From positions 2,170,001 through 2,234,000 of the forward strand of contig NZ_AP024885.1 of the NCBI RefSeq assembly GCF_024346975.1: a stretch of DNA of 64,000 nucleotides, in the 5' to 3' direction. Origin of the DNA: Vibrio neonatus (GTDB taxonomy: Bacteria; Pseudomonadota; Gammaproteobacteria; Enterobacterales; Vibrionaceae). Each line of letters begins with the position of its first letter. Position 1 is the stretch's first letter. Below are positions 37,370-46,356 of this stretch, one piece after another. The notes below the pieces were generated by a model. It made no database searches and had not been told where the DNA came from. It saw only the letters and a list, made by a program, of their open reading frames with translations. Position numbers and translations under genes: made by a program.

Positions 37370-38221
37370 ATGTTAACTGTTAATAACACCGCTGAACTTC
37401 GTCAGCAAATTCGTGCGTTTAAACAAGCAGGAAAAACTATCGGCTTTGTTCCAACCATGGGTAACCTGCACCAAGGTCATCTCACATTGGTGCGCAAAGC
37501 GCAGCAAGTCGCAGACGTGGTTGTGGTCAGCATCTTTGTTAATCCATTGCAGTTTGGCAATCCAGAAGATTTGCAAAACTATCCAAGAACGCTACAGCAA
37601 GATCTGGCATTACTGGAAGAACAAGGCACCGCTTTAGTGTTCACTCCAACACCCGAGATCATCTACCCTCAAGGGCTAGACAAGCACACCTTTGTGGAAG
37701 TGCCGGTACTTTCCGACATGCTAGAAGGCGCATCGCGTCCGGGGCATTTCCGTGGCGTAACCACGATTGTGTCCAAGCTATTTAATTTGGTTCAACCTGA
37801 CATTGCCTGCTTTGGTGAAAAAGATTTCCAACAAGTAGCAGTTATTCGCCAAATGGTTGAAGATTTGGCAATGGATATCGACATTATTCCAGTGCCTATC
37901 GTACGCGAAGAAAATGGTCTGGCGATGAGCTCTCGTAATAATCGCTTAACTGAACAAGAGCGAGCTATTGCTCCGCGCCTTGCCCAAGCCATGCACAAAA
38001 TGGCCGATCATTTACTGGCTAACCCACTAGACGTTAAATCAGCGATCCAATTTGGTGAAGCTGCGATTGTGGATGCGGAAATGAAGCCAGATGAGCTGTT
38101 TATTTGCGACGCTCGAACCCTTGGCGAGGTCAATGCCGACACTAAAGAAGCGGTCATTTTAATCGCCGCTTTCTTAGGTCAAGTGCGACTGATTGATAAT
38201 GTGGTTGTAACGCTAAAATAA
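37370..38221 (+). CDS. panC: Pantothenate synthetase
   Basis: A 283-residue ATP-dependent ligase joining pantoate and beta-alanine. The nucleotidyltransferase motifs [16 protein letters not shown] (HxGH) and MSSRNNRL are present, as is CFGEKDFQQ. It is the last gene of the folK-panBC run and is followed by a strong palindromic terminator. Confidence 0.96.
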   Translation: MLTVNNTAELRQQIRAFKQAGKTIGFVPTMGNLHQGHLTLVRKAQQVADVVVVSIFVNPLQFGNPEDLQNYPRTLQQDLALLEEQGTALVFTPTPEIIYPQGLDKHTFVEVPVLSDMLEGASRPGHFRGVTTIVSKLFNLVQPDIACFGEKDFQQVAVIRQMVEDLAMDIDIIPVPIVREENGLAMSSRNNRLTEQERAIAPRLAQAMHKMADHLLANPLDVKSAIQFGEAAIVDAEMKPDELFICDARTLGEVNADTKEAVILIAAFLGQVRLIDNVVVTLK

Positions 38222-38240
38222 GTAAGCGATAAAGCTATAT

Positions 38241-38278
38241 AAAACAAGGGCCGCTTCATATGAAGCGGCCCTTGTTTT
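38241..38278. terminator. Bidirectional terminator between panC and the antiporter gene
   Basis: A perfect 38-bp palindrome: AAAACAAGGGCCGCTTCAT and its exact inverse. A-tract and T-tract flank both sides, so it can serve panC (plus) and the antiporter gene (minus). Confidence 0.85.
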
Positions 38279-38299
38279 ATTTAACGACTTACGGGTTCT

Positions 38300-39787
38300 C
38301 TATAGAACCAAAGCGGCGATCCAAGCAAATAACACCATACCAAAGTTGGCATGACAGAAGGTTGGTATCACCGAATCTCGAATATGGTCATGCTGTCCAT
38401 CGGCATTTAAACCCGATGTCACCCCAAGAGAGATAGTTGACGCTGGCGAGCCTGCATCACCGAGTGCTGCTGATGCACCCAGTAAGGCAATAGTCGCGGC
38501 TGGCGAAAAGCCTAACGATAGTGCCAATGGTACGTAAATAGGAGCAAGAATAGGCACACTGGCAAAAGAGTCACCAAAACCAATAGTAATAAACAAGCCT
38601 ACCAGTAGCATCAATAATGCGCCAACGGCTTTGTTGTCACCAATCAGAGCTTTAGTGGCTTCTACGAGTGATGGTATCTCACCCGTCGCATTCAACACCC
38701 CAGCAAACCCTGAAGCAATGGTAATAATAACGGCGATTTGCACCATCATACGCATACCTTCAGTGAACACGTCATCTTGTTGTTGCCAAGTGAAGATCCC
38801 TGAGAAGCTTAATAAGACAAAACCTATCATTGCGCCTAATAGCAAAGAATCAAATTCGATCTGACAAATCAAAGCGACCGCAACAGCGGCAATCACAAAC
38901 ATCAATTCTTTAAATTTTAGTTTTGTCGCTTCAGAGCGAAACACCATCTTATTAGTCAGTTCATCATCATACTCACGAGGTTTTCGGTAAGTGATGAATA
39001 CTGCGACTAGCATACCGGCGACAATACCCATTACAGGCAAGAACATCGCCTTTGGTACTTGTCCTGCTTGCACAACCAACCCATAGTCTGCACCTGATGA
39101 ATTGATATTCGGTAACAGAATTTCAAACAGATAAATCGCACCAAAACCTGTTGGCAGTAATAAGTAACTGACACTAATAGAACAAGCGATGATACAAGCT
39201 ACAGCTCGACGGTCAATTTTAAGATGGTTAAAAACAGTAAGAAGTGGCGGGATCATGACGGGAATAAACGCAATATGAACAGGAACTGCGTTTTGCGACA
39301 TGATTGATGCCACTATGAATATTGAAAATAGTCCCCACTTTAACGAGCTTGATTTCACGCCACGAGAAACTGCGCCGCTCATCTTATCCGCCAACATATC
39401 CAAAAGACCACTGCGTGCTAATGCAACCGCAAAGGCACCGATCATTACGTAGGTCATCCCGACTTGCGCGCCTTCAGATAAATTATCATTAATCGCACCA
39501 ATCGATTCATGAACATCTAATCCACTGTGTAAACCGCCAACAATCGCCCCTGCGATTAACGCTATAGGCACAGGCAAACGCAGCAAACACATTGCAATCA
39601 TTAAACTAATAGAAAGTAGGACTGAATTCACCGGAAGATAACTAGGGAAAACAATGGCAACAAAGCTAATAATCGCAACGGCTGCAATTGAAAGCTTCTG
39701 TAAAGGAGTGCTTTGAGTTGATACTACCGACTCATCGCTAGAAGTTGTGTGTGTCAGAGGCTGTAACAGATTCTGTGTAATTGCCAT
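38300..39787 (-). CDS. Na+/H+ antiporter-like (NhaC/YuiF-type) permease with IS-derived N-terminus
   Basis: A 495-residue inner-membrane protein with about eleven helices, including MTYVMIGAFAVALARSGLLD and the conserved ALGDAGSPASTISLG segment. It belongs to the Na+/H+ antiporter (NhaC) superfamily; some members move amino acids, so the substrate is open. The first eleven codons (MAITQNLLQPL) come from the inverted repeat of the IS256-family element: the new ATG (39785-39787) directly follows the transposase TAA. The native start was the ATG whose complement is at 41068-41070, now beyond the IS. Removing the IS and one target-repeat copy restores MTHTTSSDES. Confidence 0.85.
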   Translation of the reverse strand: MAITQNLLQPLTHTTSSDESVVSTQSTPLQKLSIAAVAIISFVAIVFPSYLPVNSVLLSISLMIAMCLLRLPVPIALIAGAIVGGLHSGLDVHESIGAINDNLSEGAQVGMTYVMIGAFAVALARSGLLDMLADKMSGAVSRGVKSSSLKWGLFSIFIVASIMSQNAVPVHIAFIPVMIPPLLTVFNHLKIDRRAVACIIACSISVSYLLLPTGFGAIYLFEILLPNINSSGADYGLVVQAGQVPKAMFLPVMGIVAGMLVAVFITYRKPREYDDELTNKMVFRSEATKLKFKELMFVIAAVAVALICQIEFDSLLLGAMIGFVLLSFSGIFTWQQQDDVFTEGMRMMVQIAVIITIASGFAGVLNATGEIPSLVEATKALIGDNKAVGALLMLLVGLFITIGFGDSFASVPILAPIYVPLALSLGFSPAATIALLGASAALGDAGSPASTISLGVTSGLNADGQHDHIRDSVIPTFCHANFGMVLFAWIAALVL

Positions 39788-41061
39788 TTAGTTAATGTGC
39801 TTTTCGAGACGTTCCTCGAACTCGATAATAAACCGACTCATAGCCTGACGCCAGTTTTGAATGGGCATCGTCCATTTCTTGCTGGCGTCTTTGATCGCTA
39901 GGTATACCATTTTTGTTGCAGCCTCATCGTTTGGGAAGATCTTTCGTTTTTTTAGTGCTTTACGTATCACGCTGTTGAGAGATTCAATAGCATTAGTTGT
40001 GTAGATAGCTCTACGAATATCTTCAGGGTAGTTGAACAGCGTGTTGAGGTTCTGCCAATGATTGCGCCAGGACTTGGAGATTTGTGGATATTGACTATCC
40101 CAGGCTTCGCCAAAGCGCTCTAGCTCAAGTAAAGCCTCATCTTCTGTAGCTGAGCGATACACACGCTTTAGGTCAGCTGTGACGGCCTTATAATCTTTCC
40201 ATGACACATACTTTAATGAGTTTCGTACCATATGGACGATACACAGCTGAATATGCGTTTGGGGGAAAACCGTGTTGATGGCATCGGGAAACCCCTTTAA
40301 TCCATCCACACAAGCAATAAGAATGTCTTCAACACCACGTTGATTGAGCTCAGTTAAAACACTCAACCAAAATTTAGCGCCCTCGTTTTCTGCTATCCAC
40401 ATGCCCATGAGTTCTTTCTGACCATCAGTGTTAATACCTAGAGCGAGGAAGACCGACTTATTGATAATACGTTTGTCTTGGCGGATCTTGACCACAATAC
40501 AATCGAGATAAACGATGGGATAAATGGCGTCAAGTGGCCTAGATTGCCACTCAACTATTTCTTCTATTACCGCATTTGTCACTCGTGATACGAGGCTAGG
40601 TGATATATCTGCGCCATACCATTCATCGAAAGCATTGACGATATCGCGAGTACTCATTCCTTGGGCATAGAGCCACAAGATTTTGTCATCCATAGAGGTA
40701 AATCGTGATTGGTGTTTTTTGACCAGTTTAGGTTCAAACGAGCCAAGGCGATCCCGAGGAGTATCAAGTTCAAACTCTCCATCTTCGGTTTTTACGCGTT
40801 TACTGCTCTTGCCATTGCGGTAATTATTAGACTTAGAGGGCTTATGTTTTTCGTAGCCAAGGTGCGCATCCATCTCTGCATTGAGAGCAGCCTCAACCGT
40901 TATTTTCTTCAGCATTTGGCTGAACTCAGTTAAGTCTTCAGGAGTTTTAATTCCTTTAGCAGCTTCCTTAGCGAAAGCTTCAAGTTCTTTCTTATTCATA
41001 TTGCCTATCCTTAGCCTTTAAGGCTTAGTTTAGGCAATTACACAGAATTTAGGACAGTCTC
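39757..41061 (-). mobile_element. Complete IS256-family insertion sequence, 1305 bp, with target duplication
   Basis: Inverted repeats of 29 bp lie at 39757-39785 and 41033-41061, matching at 24 positions and sharing the core ATTCTGTGTAATTGCC; the outer end reads GAGACTGTCC on the right copy. The 8-bp direct repeat GTGTGTCA flanks both sides (39749-39756 and 41062-41069). One intact transposase gene fills the element. The exact target duplication indicates simple insertion with no later rearrangement at this site. Confidence 0.93.
39788..40999 (-). CDS. IS256-family (mutator-type) transposase
   Basis: A 403-residue DDE transposase without frame damage. Features: VEAALNAEMDAHLGYEKHK at the N-terminus, YPIVYLDCIVVKIRQD (first Asp), ILIACVDGLKGFP (second Asp), HMVRNSLKYV, and TNAIESLNSVIRKA (Glu). 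It catalyses cut-and-paste or copy-out movement through a circular form. Its TAA stop is followed at once by the ATG of the fused antiporter frame. Confidence 0.94.
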   Translation of the reverse strand: MNKKELEAFAKEAAKGIKTPEDLTEFSQMLKKITVEAALNAEMDAHLGYEKHKPSKSNNYRNGKSSKRVKTEDGEFELDTPRDRLGSFEPKLVKKHQSRFTSMDDKILWLYAQGMSTRDIVNAFDEWYGADISPSLVSRVTNAVIEEIVEWQSRPLDAIYPIVYLDCIVVKIRQDKRIINKSVFLALGINTDGQKELMGMWIAENEGAKFWLSVLTELNQRGVEDILIACVDGLKGFPDAINTVFPQTHIQLCIVHMVRNSLKYVSWKDYKAVTADLKRVYRSATEDEALLELERFGEAWDSQYPQISKSWRNHWQNLNTLFNYPEDIRRAIYTTNAIESLNSVIRKALKKRKIFPNDEAATKMVYLAIKDASKKWTMPIQNWRQAMSRFIIEFEERLEKHIN

Positions 41062-41270
41062 GTGTGTCATGTTGTTGTCTTTTTGTATAGATAGATTTCT
41101 ATTAAATCAATAATGCCACTGCTGAGTAAATACTTTTTTGAAGCAAAGATAATAATAATCACCGGCAGTCCGTGAAAAGCATCACATTTAAGACGGTGTT
41201 TTTCCAAATAAGATTGACAACACGATAATTAAAAGGGATTCCTGGCGCTATTTATCACTATACTTTATAC

Positions 41271-41318
41271 AGATAAAACAGAAGGATAGCTCTTCTGAGC
41301 TATCCTTCTGTTTTATCT
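41271..41318. terminator. Bidirectional terminator downstream of the adhesin gene
   Basis: A perfect 22-bp stem (AGATAAAACAGAAGGATAGC onward, 41271-41292) with loop TTCT and its exact inverse at 41297-41318; T-tracts on both strands. It isolates the adhesin from the IS and antiporter. The rest of the spacer, 41070-41270, is the original upstream region of the antiporter gene and shows no ORF. Confidence 0.85.
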
Positions 41319-41338
41319 AAAGTGACGGTAAATATTGA

Positions 41339-43468
41339 TTACCATTCGTAGCCAACACCAGCACCGATTGAAACTTGTTCAGAACCAGTATCGTATGCAA
41401 GATTAGAACGAGCAGTGAAGTTTTCAGTAAAGCGGATACCAACACCACCAGCAATCGCATTTGCATCACCAGAGTGACCTAGCGCAACAGTTGTACTAAT
41501 TTTACCAACGTTGTAAGGCATAACTAATGAACTTGCTGCAATACCTTGCGCCATTGCACCGTCCATAATTTTAGCTTGTTGTTCTAAATCAGCACGTAAG
41601 CCTTTAATGTCTTGGCTGTTTTGTTCAATACTTTGTGTATTTTGGTCAATGGCGTATGCATTGCTATCTATACGTGATGTGTTGCTAGTAATGTGGTGCG
41701 TGTTACTAGTAATAGTTTGTGTATTAGCTGTAATGTGCTGTGCGTTCGTTGTTGAACGAGCGTCCACTGCTTGAGCTAATTGAGTGTTTGAATGAACCAC
41801 TTTTTGTGTCGCAGCAATAGTTTGTGTATTGGCAGTAATATGTTGTGTATTCGTTGTTGAACGAGCATCTACTGTTTTAACTAATTGAGTATTTGAATCA
41901 ATTGCTTTGGTATTGGTTTCTATACCTTGAGTATTAGTATCAATAGCTTGTGTATTGGCTACTATACTATGTCCATTTGAAACAATAGCTTGTGAGTTAC
42001 CAATAATACCTTGCGCATTATGAGTCGAACGTACATCTACTGAATGAGCTAATTGTGTGTTTTCATCTATTACTTGGGCATTTGTAGCAATACTATGGCC
42101 ATTTGAAGCAATTGCTTGCGAGTTACCAACAATACCTTGTGCATTATGTACTGAACGTACGCTTGCTGTTTGAGCTACTTGAGTATTCTGATGAACAACT
42201 TGTTGAGTTTCATCGATGGTTTGGGCATTTGCTTCAGCTTTAACTTCTGCATTATGTGCTAAACCTGTATTTTGTAGCATTGTTTGGTGATCATCATTAA
42301 CTGTAGAAGCTACTTTTTGAATATCATTACTGTTTTGATCAATCATATCACTATGTGATTGGACTACAGTTGCTACTGTATTTATATCTGCATTGTTCTG
42401 ATCAATCATATCTGCATGTGCTTGAACCGCAGTTGCGACCGTATTTATATCTGCGCTGTTCTGGTCAATCATATCTGCATGTGCTTGAACCGTGGTTGCT
42501 ACCGTATTTATATCTGCATTATTCTGATCAATCATATCTGCATGTGCTTGAACCGCACTTGCTACCGTATTTATATCTGCATTATTCTGATCAATCATAT
42601 CTGCATGCGCTTGAACCGCACTTGCGACTGTATTTATATCTGCATTGTTCTGATCAATCATATCTGCATGTGCTTGAACCGCACTTGCGACTGTATTTAT
42701 ATCTGCATTATTCTGATCAATCATATCTGCATGCGCTTGAACCGCACTTGCGACTGTATTTATATCTGCATTGTTCTGATCAATCATATCTGCATGTGCT
42801 TGAACCGCACCTGCGACTGTATAAATATCTGCATTATTCTGATCAATCATATCTGCATGCGCTTGAACCGCACTTGCGACTGTATTTATATCTGCATTGT
42901 TCTGGTCAATCATATCTGCATGTGCTTGAACCGCACTTGCAACTGTATTAATGTCTGCATTGTTCTGATCAATCATACCTGCATGCGCTTGAACCGCACT
43001 TGCAACTGTATTTATACCCGCGTTGTTCTGATCAATCATATCTGCATGCGCTTGAACCGCACTTGCAACTGTATTTATACCCGCATTGTTCTGATCAATC
43101 ATATCTGCATGCGCTTGAACCGCACTTGCAACTGTATTTATACCCGCATTGTTCTGATCAATCATATCTGCATGCGCTTGAATATTATCCTCATTTTTTT
43201 CTGAACGTAAATTAGCAGTCTGGGCAATAGTTTGCGGTGTAACTTGTGGTACTGGAGTCGGTTGCTGCATTTTTGATTTTCGTGTAGCAGTCAAATAAGT
43301 ACTAACTTGTGGAGTAGTTTGTACAGCGTTGATTTTTTTACTGTGTGATAAAACAGTGATTGAACTTGATTGATCCCCAACTTGATTGCCTTGAACAGAG
43401 TCATTTGCCAATACACCAGTTGAAATAATTGCAGATACGGCTGCAGCCACTAAAGTTAATTTTCTCAT
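41339..43468 (-). CDS. Trimeric autotransporter adhesin (YadA-type anchor) with coiled-coil repeats
   Basis: A 709-residue protein. Signal peptide residues 1 to about 21 (MRKLTLVAAAVSAIISTGVLA). After a 70-residue linker come 14 copies of a 21-residue unit (three heptads; typical unit starts QAHADMIDQNN), then a diverged Asn/Thr/Ile-rich stalk (NTQ-I, SNG-I heptads), a short helix (about 630-650) and a C-terminal four-strand YadA anchor ending in aromatic Trp (GAGVGYEW). Three chains would form an outer-membrane barrel with a coiled-coil stalk. No globular head domain is visible. It is divergent from a CI-like regulator. The ligand is unknown. Confidence 0.87.
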   Translation of the reverse strand: MRKLTLVAAAVSAIISTGVLANDSVQGNQVGDQSSSITVLSHSKKINAVQTTPQVSTYLTATRKSKMQQPTPVPQVTPQTIAQTANLRSEKNEDNIQAHADMIDQNNAGINTVASAVQAHADMIDQNNAGINTVASAVQAHADMIDQNNAGINTVASAVQAHAGMIDQNNADINTVASAVQAHADMIDQNNADINTVASAVQAHADMIDQNNADIYTVAGAVQAHADMIDQNNADINTVASAVQAHADMIDQNNADINTVASAVQAHADMIDQNNADINTVASAVQAHADMIDQNNADINTVASAVQAHADMIDQNNADINTVATTVQAHADMIDQNSADINTVATAVQAHADMIDQNNADINTVATVVQSHSDMIDQNSNDIQKVASTVNDDHQTMLQNTGLAHNAEVKAEANAQTIDETQQVVHQNTQVAQTASVRSVHNAQGIVGNSQAIASNGHSIATNAQVIDENTQLAHSVDVRSTHNAQGIIGNSQAIVSNGHSIVANTQAIDTNTQGIETNTKAIDSNTQLVKTVDARSTTNTQHITANTQTIAATQKVVHSNTQLAQAVDARSTTNAQHITANTQTITSNTHHITSNTSRIDSNAYAIDQNTQSIEQNSQDIKGLRADLEQQAKIMDGAMAQGIAASSLVMPYNVGKISTTVALGHSGDANAIAGGVGIRFTENFTARSNLAYDTGSEQVSIGAGVGYEW
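42299..43180 (-). repeat. 14 x 63-bp in-frame tandem repeat array
   Basis: Fourteen direct 63-bp units with no spacers, each encoding 21 residues. The first three units share AGI, later ones ADI, and the 14th (QSHSDMIDQNSNDIQ) is the most diverged. Neighbouring units are nearly identical at the DNA level, so unit number can change by slippage or recombination without a frameshift. Confidence 0.92.
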
Positions 43469-43616
43469 CTTCTTACACCTTTCTACGCTCTACATGAGCA
43501 CAGACAAAAACAATAAAGAAAACGAACGGTACACACTTGTTATCGAACGATTCACCATGAGGATTAATATATGCCTTTAAATTTATTATTCACTGTCAAT
43601 AACTGCACACATACTT

Positions 43617-43699
43617 ACCATTTTTGGTGTTTATAGGATTACCTTCTTAAATCAATAAGTTAAGTGTTAATTACCAAAAATGGGTGGTAATTTCACCAC
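43617..43699. promoter_or_regulatory. Operator-like dyads in the adhesin/regulator divergent promoter region
   Basis: Three dyads sit in the 340-bp divergent gap: ACCATTTTTGGT (43617-43628), ACCAAAAATGGG (43673-43684, the inverse of the first with one mismatch) and GTGGT-N6-ACCAC (43684-43699). The shared ACCA/TGGT half-sites suggest binding of one dimeric regulator, most simply the adjacent CI-like protein. The rest of 43469-43808 is AT-rich with no gene. Confidence 0.4.
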
Positions 43700-43808
43700 A
43701 CACCCCACTATTAAAAACATGCTAGACGTCACATTTTTTATTTGAAAACGGCATAGAATACGCGAGGATATGTACTGAACACTACACTCGAAATTTGTAG
43801 GAAAACAT

Positions 43809-44459
43809 ATGCAATCTAAACAATCCGTTCTTGCTAAGAACATTGAAAAACGAATGCATGATTTAAACATTCCATCTAACTTAGCGCTGTCAAAAGCGTC
43901 GGGGGTAAGTCGTGTCGTAATCACTAATATTTTGCGACATCCAGAAAAATCAATCATGGCTGATAGTGCATTGCTTCTCAGTAAGCATCTAAAATGTCGT
44001 GTTGAGTGGCTTTTGACTGGAGAGGGTCCAATAAATCATGACGATGAAATAAACCACCAAAGACGCTCAGGTGCGCCGCTACTTTTGCTCAACGATATCA
44101 CTGAGCAAAATATTGAAGATCTGCTATTGAAGGTTTCACAAAGTGATACTATTCCGCGCTTTATGTGCCCAACAGGTAATAAACCAAGCATTTTTGCCAT
44201 TTGGCAAAGCCAACCAATAGGTAGGATCAACCATGCTGGATACCTTTATTTTGACCATAAAAAGCTCCCCACTTCTGGTCAACTAGTTATTGCAAAAACC
44301 ACGCCTGAATCAGCCGCAGAATACATGGAATTTTACGCCACATATGACAAGAAATTTTTGCGTTATATCGAAAGGAATATTCCTGAAGAGCTGCGAATGA
44401 TTGAGCTAAAAGATACCATGCAGATCATTGCAACATTTGAAAGTTTTGTTATTACATAA
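43809..44459 (+). CDS. CI-like helix-turn-helix regulator
   Basis: A 216-residue protein. Residues about 8-70 form an XRE/CI-type helix-turn-helix (LAKNIEKRMHDLNI, ALSKASGVSRVVITNIL, then VEWLLTGEGP, typical of phage CI-like repressors). The C-terminal half resembles the LexA/CI S24 fold (LPTSGQLVIAKTTPESAAE and KKFLRYIERN), but I see no clear Ser-Lys catalytic pair. GTAGGAAA precedes the ATG. It is divergent from the adhesin, with dyads between, so it may control the adhesin and itself. It could be a domesticated phage or island regulator. Confidence 0.8.
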   Translation: MQSKQSVLAKNIEKRMHDLNIPSNLALSKASGVSRVVITNILRHPEKSIMADSALLLSKHLKCRVEWLLTGEGPINHDDEINHQRRSGAPLLLLNDITEQNIEDLLLKVSQSDTIPRFMCPTGNKPSIFAIWQSQPIGRINHAGYLYFDHKKLPTSGQLVIAKTTPESAAEYMEFYATYDKKFLRYIERNIPEELRMIELKDTMQIIATFESFVIT

Positions 44460-44510
44460 GGAAGGTAAGATTGAGCTTAAATCATCGATATTTCATAAAA
44501 ATACCGCATT

Positions 44511-44540
44511 AAAAATGGCAGTCAATACTGCCATTTTTTG
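44511..44540. terminator. Terminator between the regulator and yadH
   Basis: AAAAATGGCAGT and ACTGCCATTTTT pair perfectly around CAAT. T-tracts on both strands serve both convergent genes. Confidence 0.8.
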
Positions 44541-44567
44541 TTTATATTACGGTTACTTACTACTTAG

Positions 44568-45338
44568 TTAGCTTCTTAAGCCAATGCCTTTATCTACCAA
44601 TCGATAAGCAATGGCAAAAAGCACAGCCACGAAAATAATCAGCACTGTAAATGAGCTTACAATCCCCACATCTGACACCCCTAAGAAGCCATAACGGAAA
44701 GCATTTACCATATACACAATTGGGTTGATCTTTGAGACTGCTTGCCAAAAATCGGGGAGTAGATTAATTGAATAAAAGACACCGCCAAGGTAGGTAAGAG
44801 GCGTCAATATAAAGGTCGGGATAATTGAAATATCATCAAATGTACCGGCAAAAACAGCATTGATTAAACCGCCCAGAGAGAACACTACTGAGGTCAAAAA
44901 TACGGTGGCAATGATAAGACCCCAATGATGCACATTCAGATCAACAAAAAATAGGGACACTAACGTCACTATACTGCCCACCAACAAGCCTCGCACTACG
45001 CCGCCCATAACAAAACCTGCGATGATGACATAGGTAGGTACAGGGGCTACCAATAGTTCTTCAATGTTTTTTTGGAATTTAGCACTAAAGAATGAAGAAG
45101 CCACATTAGAATAAGAGTTGGTAATTACACTCATCATAATAAGGCCTGGTACGATATATTCCATGTAGCTAAAGCCGTTCATTTGACCAATTCGAGAACC
45201 GATTAGATTGCCGAAAATGATAAAATAGAGAGTCATAGTAATTGCTGGCGGGACTAATGTTTGCACCCAAATACGGGTGAATCGGTTGATCTCTTTTCTT
45301 AGCAAGCTTTTAAATGCTGTCCAATATACCGCGTACAT
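44568..45338 (-). CDS. yadH: ABC-2 type permease YadH
   Basis: A 256-residue inner-membrane permease with six helices and the ABC-2 motif (FILTPLTYLGGVFYSINLLP). It pairs with YadG. The substrate is unknown. The start overlaps the yadG stop (TAATG), indicating coupled expression. In other vibrios it is adjacent to panC; here an accessory block lies between. Confidence 0.9.
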   Translation of the reverse strand: MYAVYWTAFKSLLRKEINRFTRIWVQTLVPPAITMTLYFIIFGNLIGSRIGQMNGFSYMEYIVPGLIMMSVITNSYSNVASSFFSAKFQKNIEELLVAPVPTYVIIAGFVMGGVVRGLLVGSIVTLVSLFFVDLNVHHWGLIIATVFLTSVVFSLGGLINAVFAGTFDDISIIPTFILTPLTYLGGVFYSINLLPDFWQAVSKINPIVYMVNAFRYGFLGVSDVGIVSSFTVLIIFVAVLFAIAYRLVDKGIGLRS

Positions 45339-46279
45339 TATTGTTGTTCCTTAGTTTGATCTCGAACGATAGTGACAAACAGTTCTTCTAAACGATTAGC
45401 CTTATTGCGCATTGAAAGCACTTTGATACCTGCATCACTCAACTGAGAAAATACATGGTTAAGCCCTTCTTCTTTCTTTAATTCTATTTCAAGCGAACCA
45501 TTGACTAGATTTTGATTCTCGACACCTTCTAGTATTCCAGGTTGCGCCCCTTCCTCTAGATCGAGAATAAAGGTTTCTACCTGCAGTTTGTTCAATAGGC
45601 TTTTCATACTGGTATCTTCAATCAACTCACCGCGATTAATAATACCGATATTGCGACACAGCATTTCAGCTTCTTCAAGATAGTGAGTCGTCAGGATAAT
45701 GGTGATGCCTTCTTTATTGATCTTTTGCAAGAACTCCCACATGGAACGTCGCAGTTCAATATCAACTCCAGCAGTGGGTTCATCAAGGATCAGTAGCTTT
45801 GGTTCATGCATTAACGCACGCACAATCATCAATCTGCGCTTCATGCCGCCAGATAGACTACGGGCTCTCTCATGGCGTTTCTCCCATAGATCAAGCTGAG
45901 TTAGGTACTTCTGTGCCCTTTCTTTTGCTTCGCTTCTAGAGACGCCGTAGTAGCCTGCTTGCTGCATAACTATCTGCTCTACGGTCTCAAACATGTTGAA
46001 ATTAAATTCTTGCGGAACTAAGCCTAAATACTGCTTGGCTAACTCTAAATCTTGACTTAAATTATGACCAAATACAGAGACATCCCCTGATGTTTTATTC
46101 ACCAGTGATGAAATAATACCGATCGTCGTAGACTTACCTGCGCCATTTGGCCCAAGCAGAGCATAAAAATCACCTTGTTGCACACGAAGAGAGACTCCCT
46201 TGAGTGCTTCAAAGCCACCTTTGTAAGTTTTACGTAGATTATCTATTTCTAATGCATACATATGATGTGAATTTCTCAA
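45338..46279 (-). CDS. yadG: ABC transporter ATPase YadG
   Basis: A 313-residue ATPase with Walker A GPNGAGKST, Q-loop LVPQEFNFN, signature LSGGMKRR, Walker B LLILDEP and H-loop LTTHYLEEAE, plus a C-terminal extension of about 80 residues common in ABC-2 exporter ATPases. It powers YadH. It is divergent from can across 77 bp. Confidence 0.92.
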   Translation of the reverse strand: MRNSHHMYALEIDNLRKTYKGGFEALKGVSLRVQQGDFYALLGPNGAGKSTTIGIISSLVNKTSGDVSVFGHNLSQDLELAKQYLGLVPQEFNFNMFETVEQIVMQQAGYYGVSRSEAKERAQKYLTQLDLWEKRHERARSLSGGMKRRLMIVRALMHEPKLLILDEPTAGVDIELRRSMWEFLQKINKEGITIILTTHYLEEAEMLCRNIGIINRGELIEDTSMKSLLNKLQVETFILDLEEGAQPGILEGVENQNLVNGSLEIELKKEEGLNHVFSQLSDAGIKVLSMRNKANRLEELFVTIVRDQTKEQQ

Positions 46280-46356
46280 TGTTTATTTGTCACAAATCCG
46301 ATTTGATTTGCCAATATTTTAGGTATAGTAACTGAATATACAAAAAAGGACTTAAC

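Noticed and set aside
41070..41270. Riboswitch in the original antiporter leader
   Set aside because: Only small, weak hairpins are seen and no known riboswitch core could be recognised by eye.
42299..43180. Possible CRISPR array
   Set aside because: The 63-bp units abut with no unique spacers and are in frame inside a signal-peptide-bearing YadA-type protein.
42359..43204. Plus-strand frames of 281 and 198 residues opposite the adhesin repeats
   Set aside because: They only exist because a 63-bp unit without stops is repeated; the products are periodic (ICMCLNRTCD...), lack ribosome-binding sites and family resemblance.
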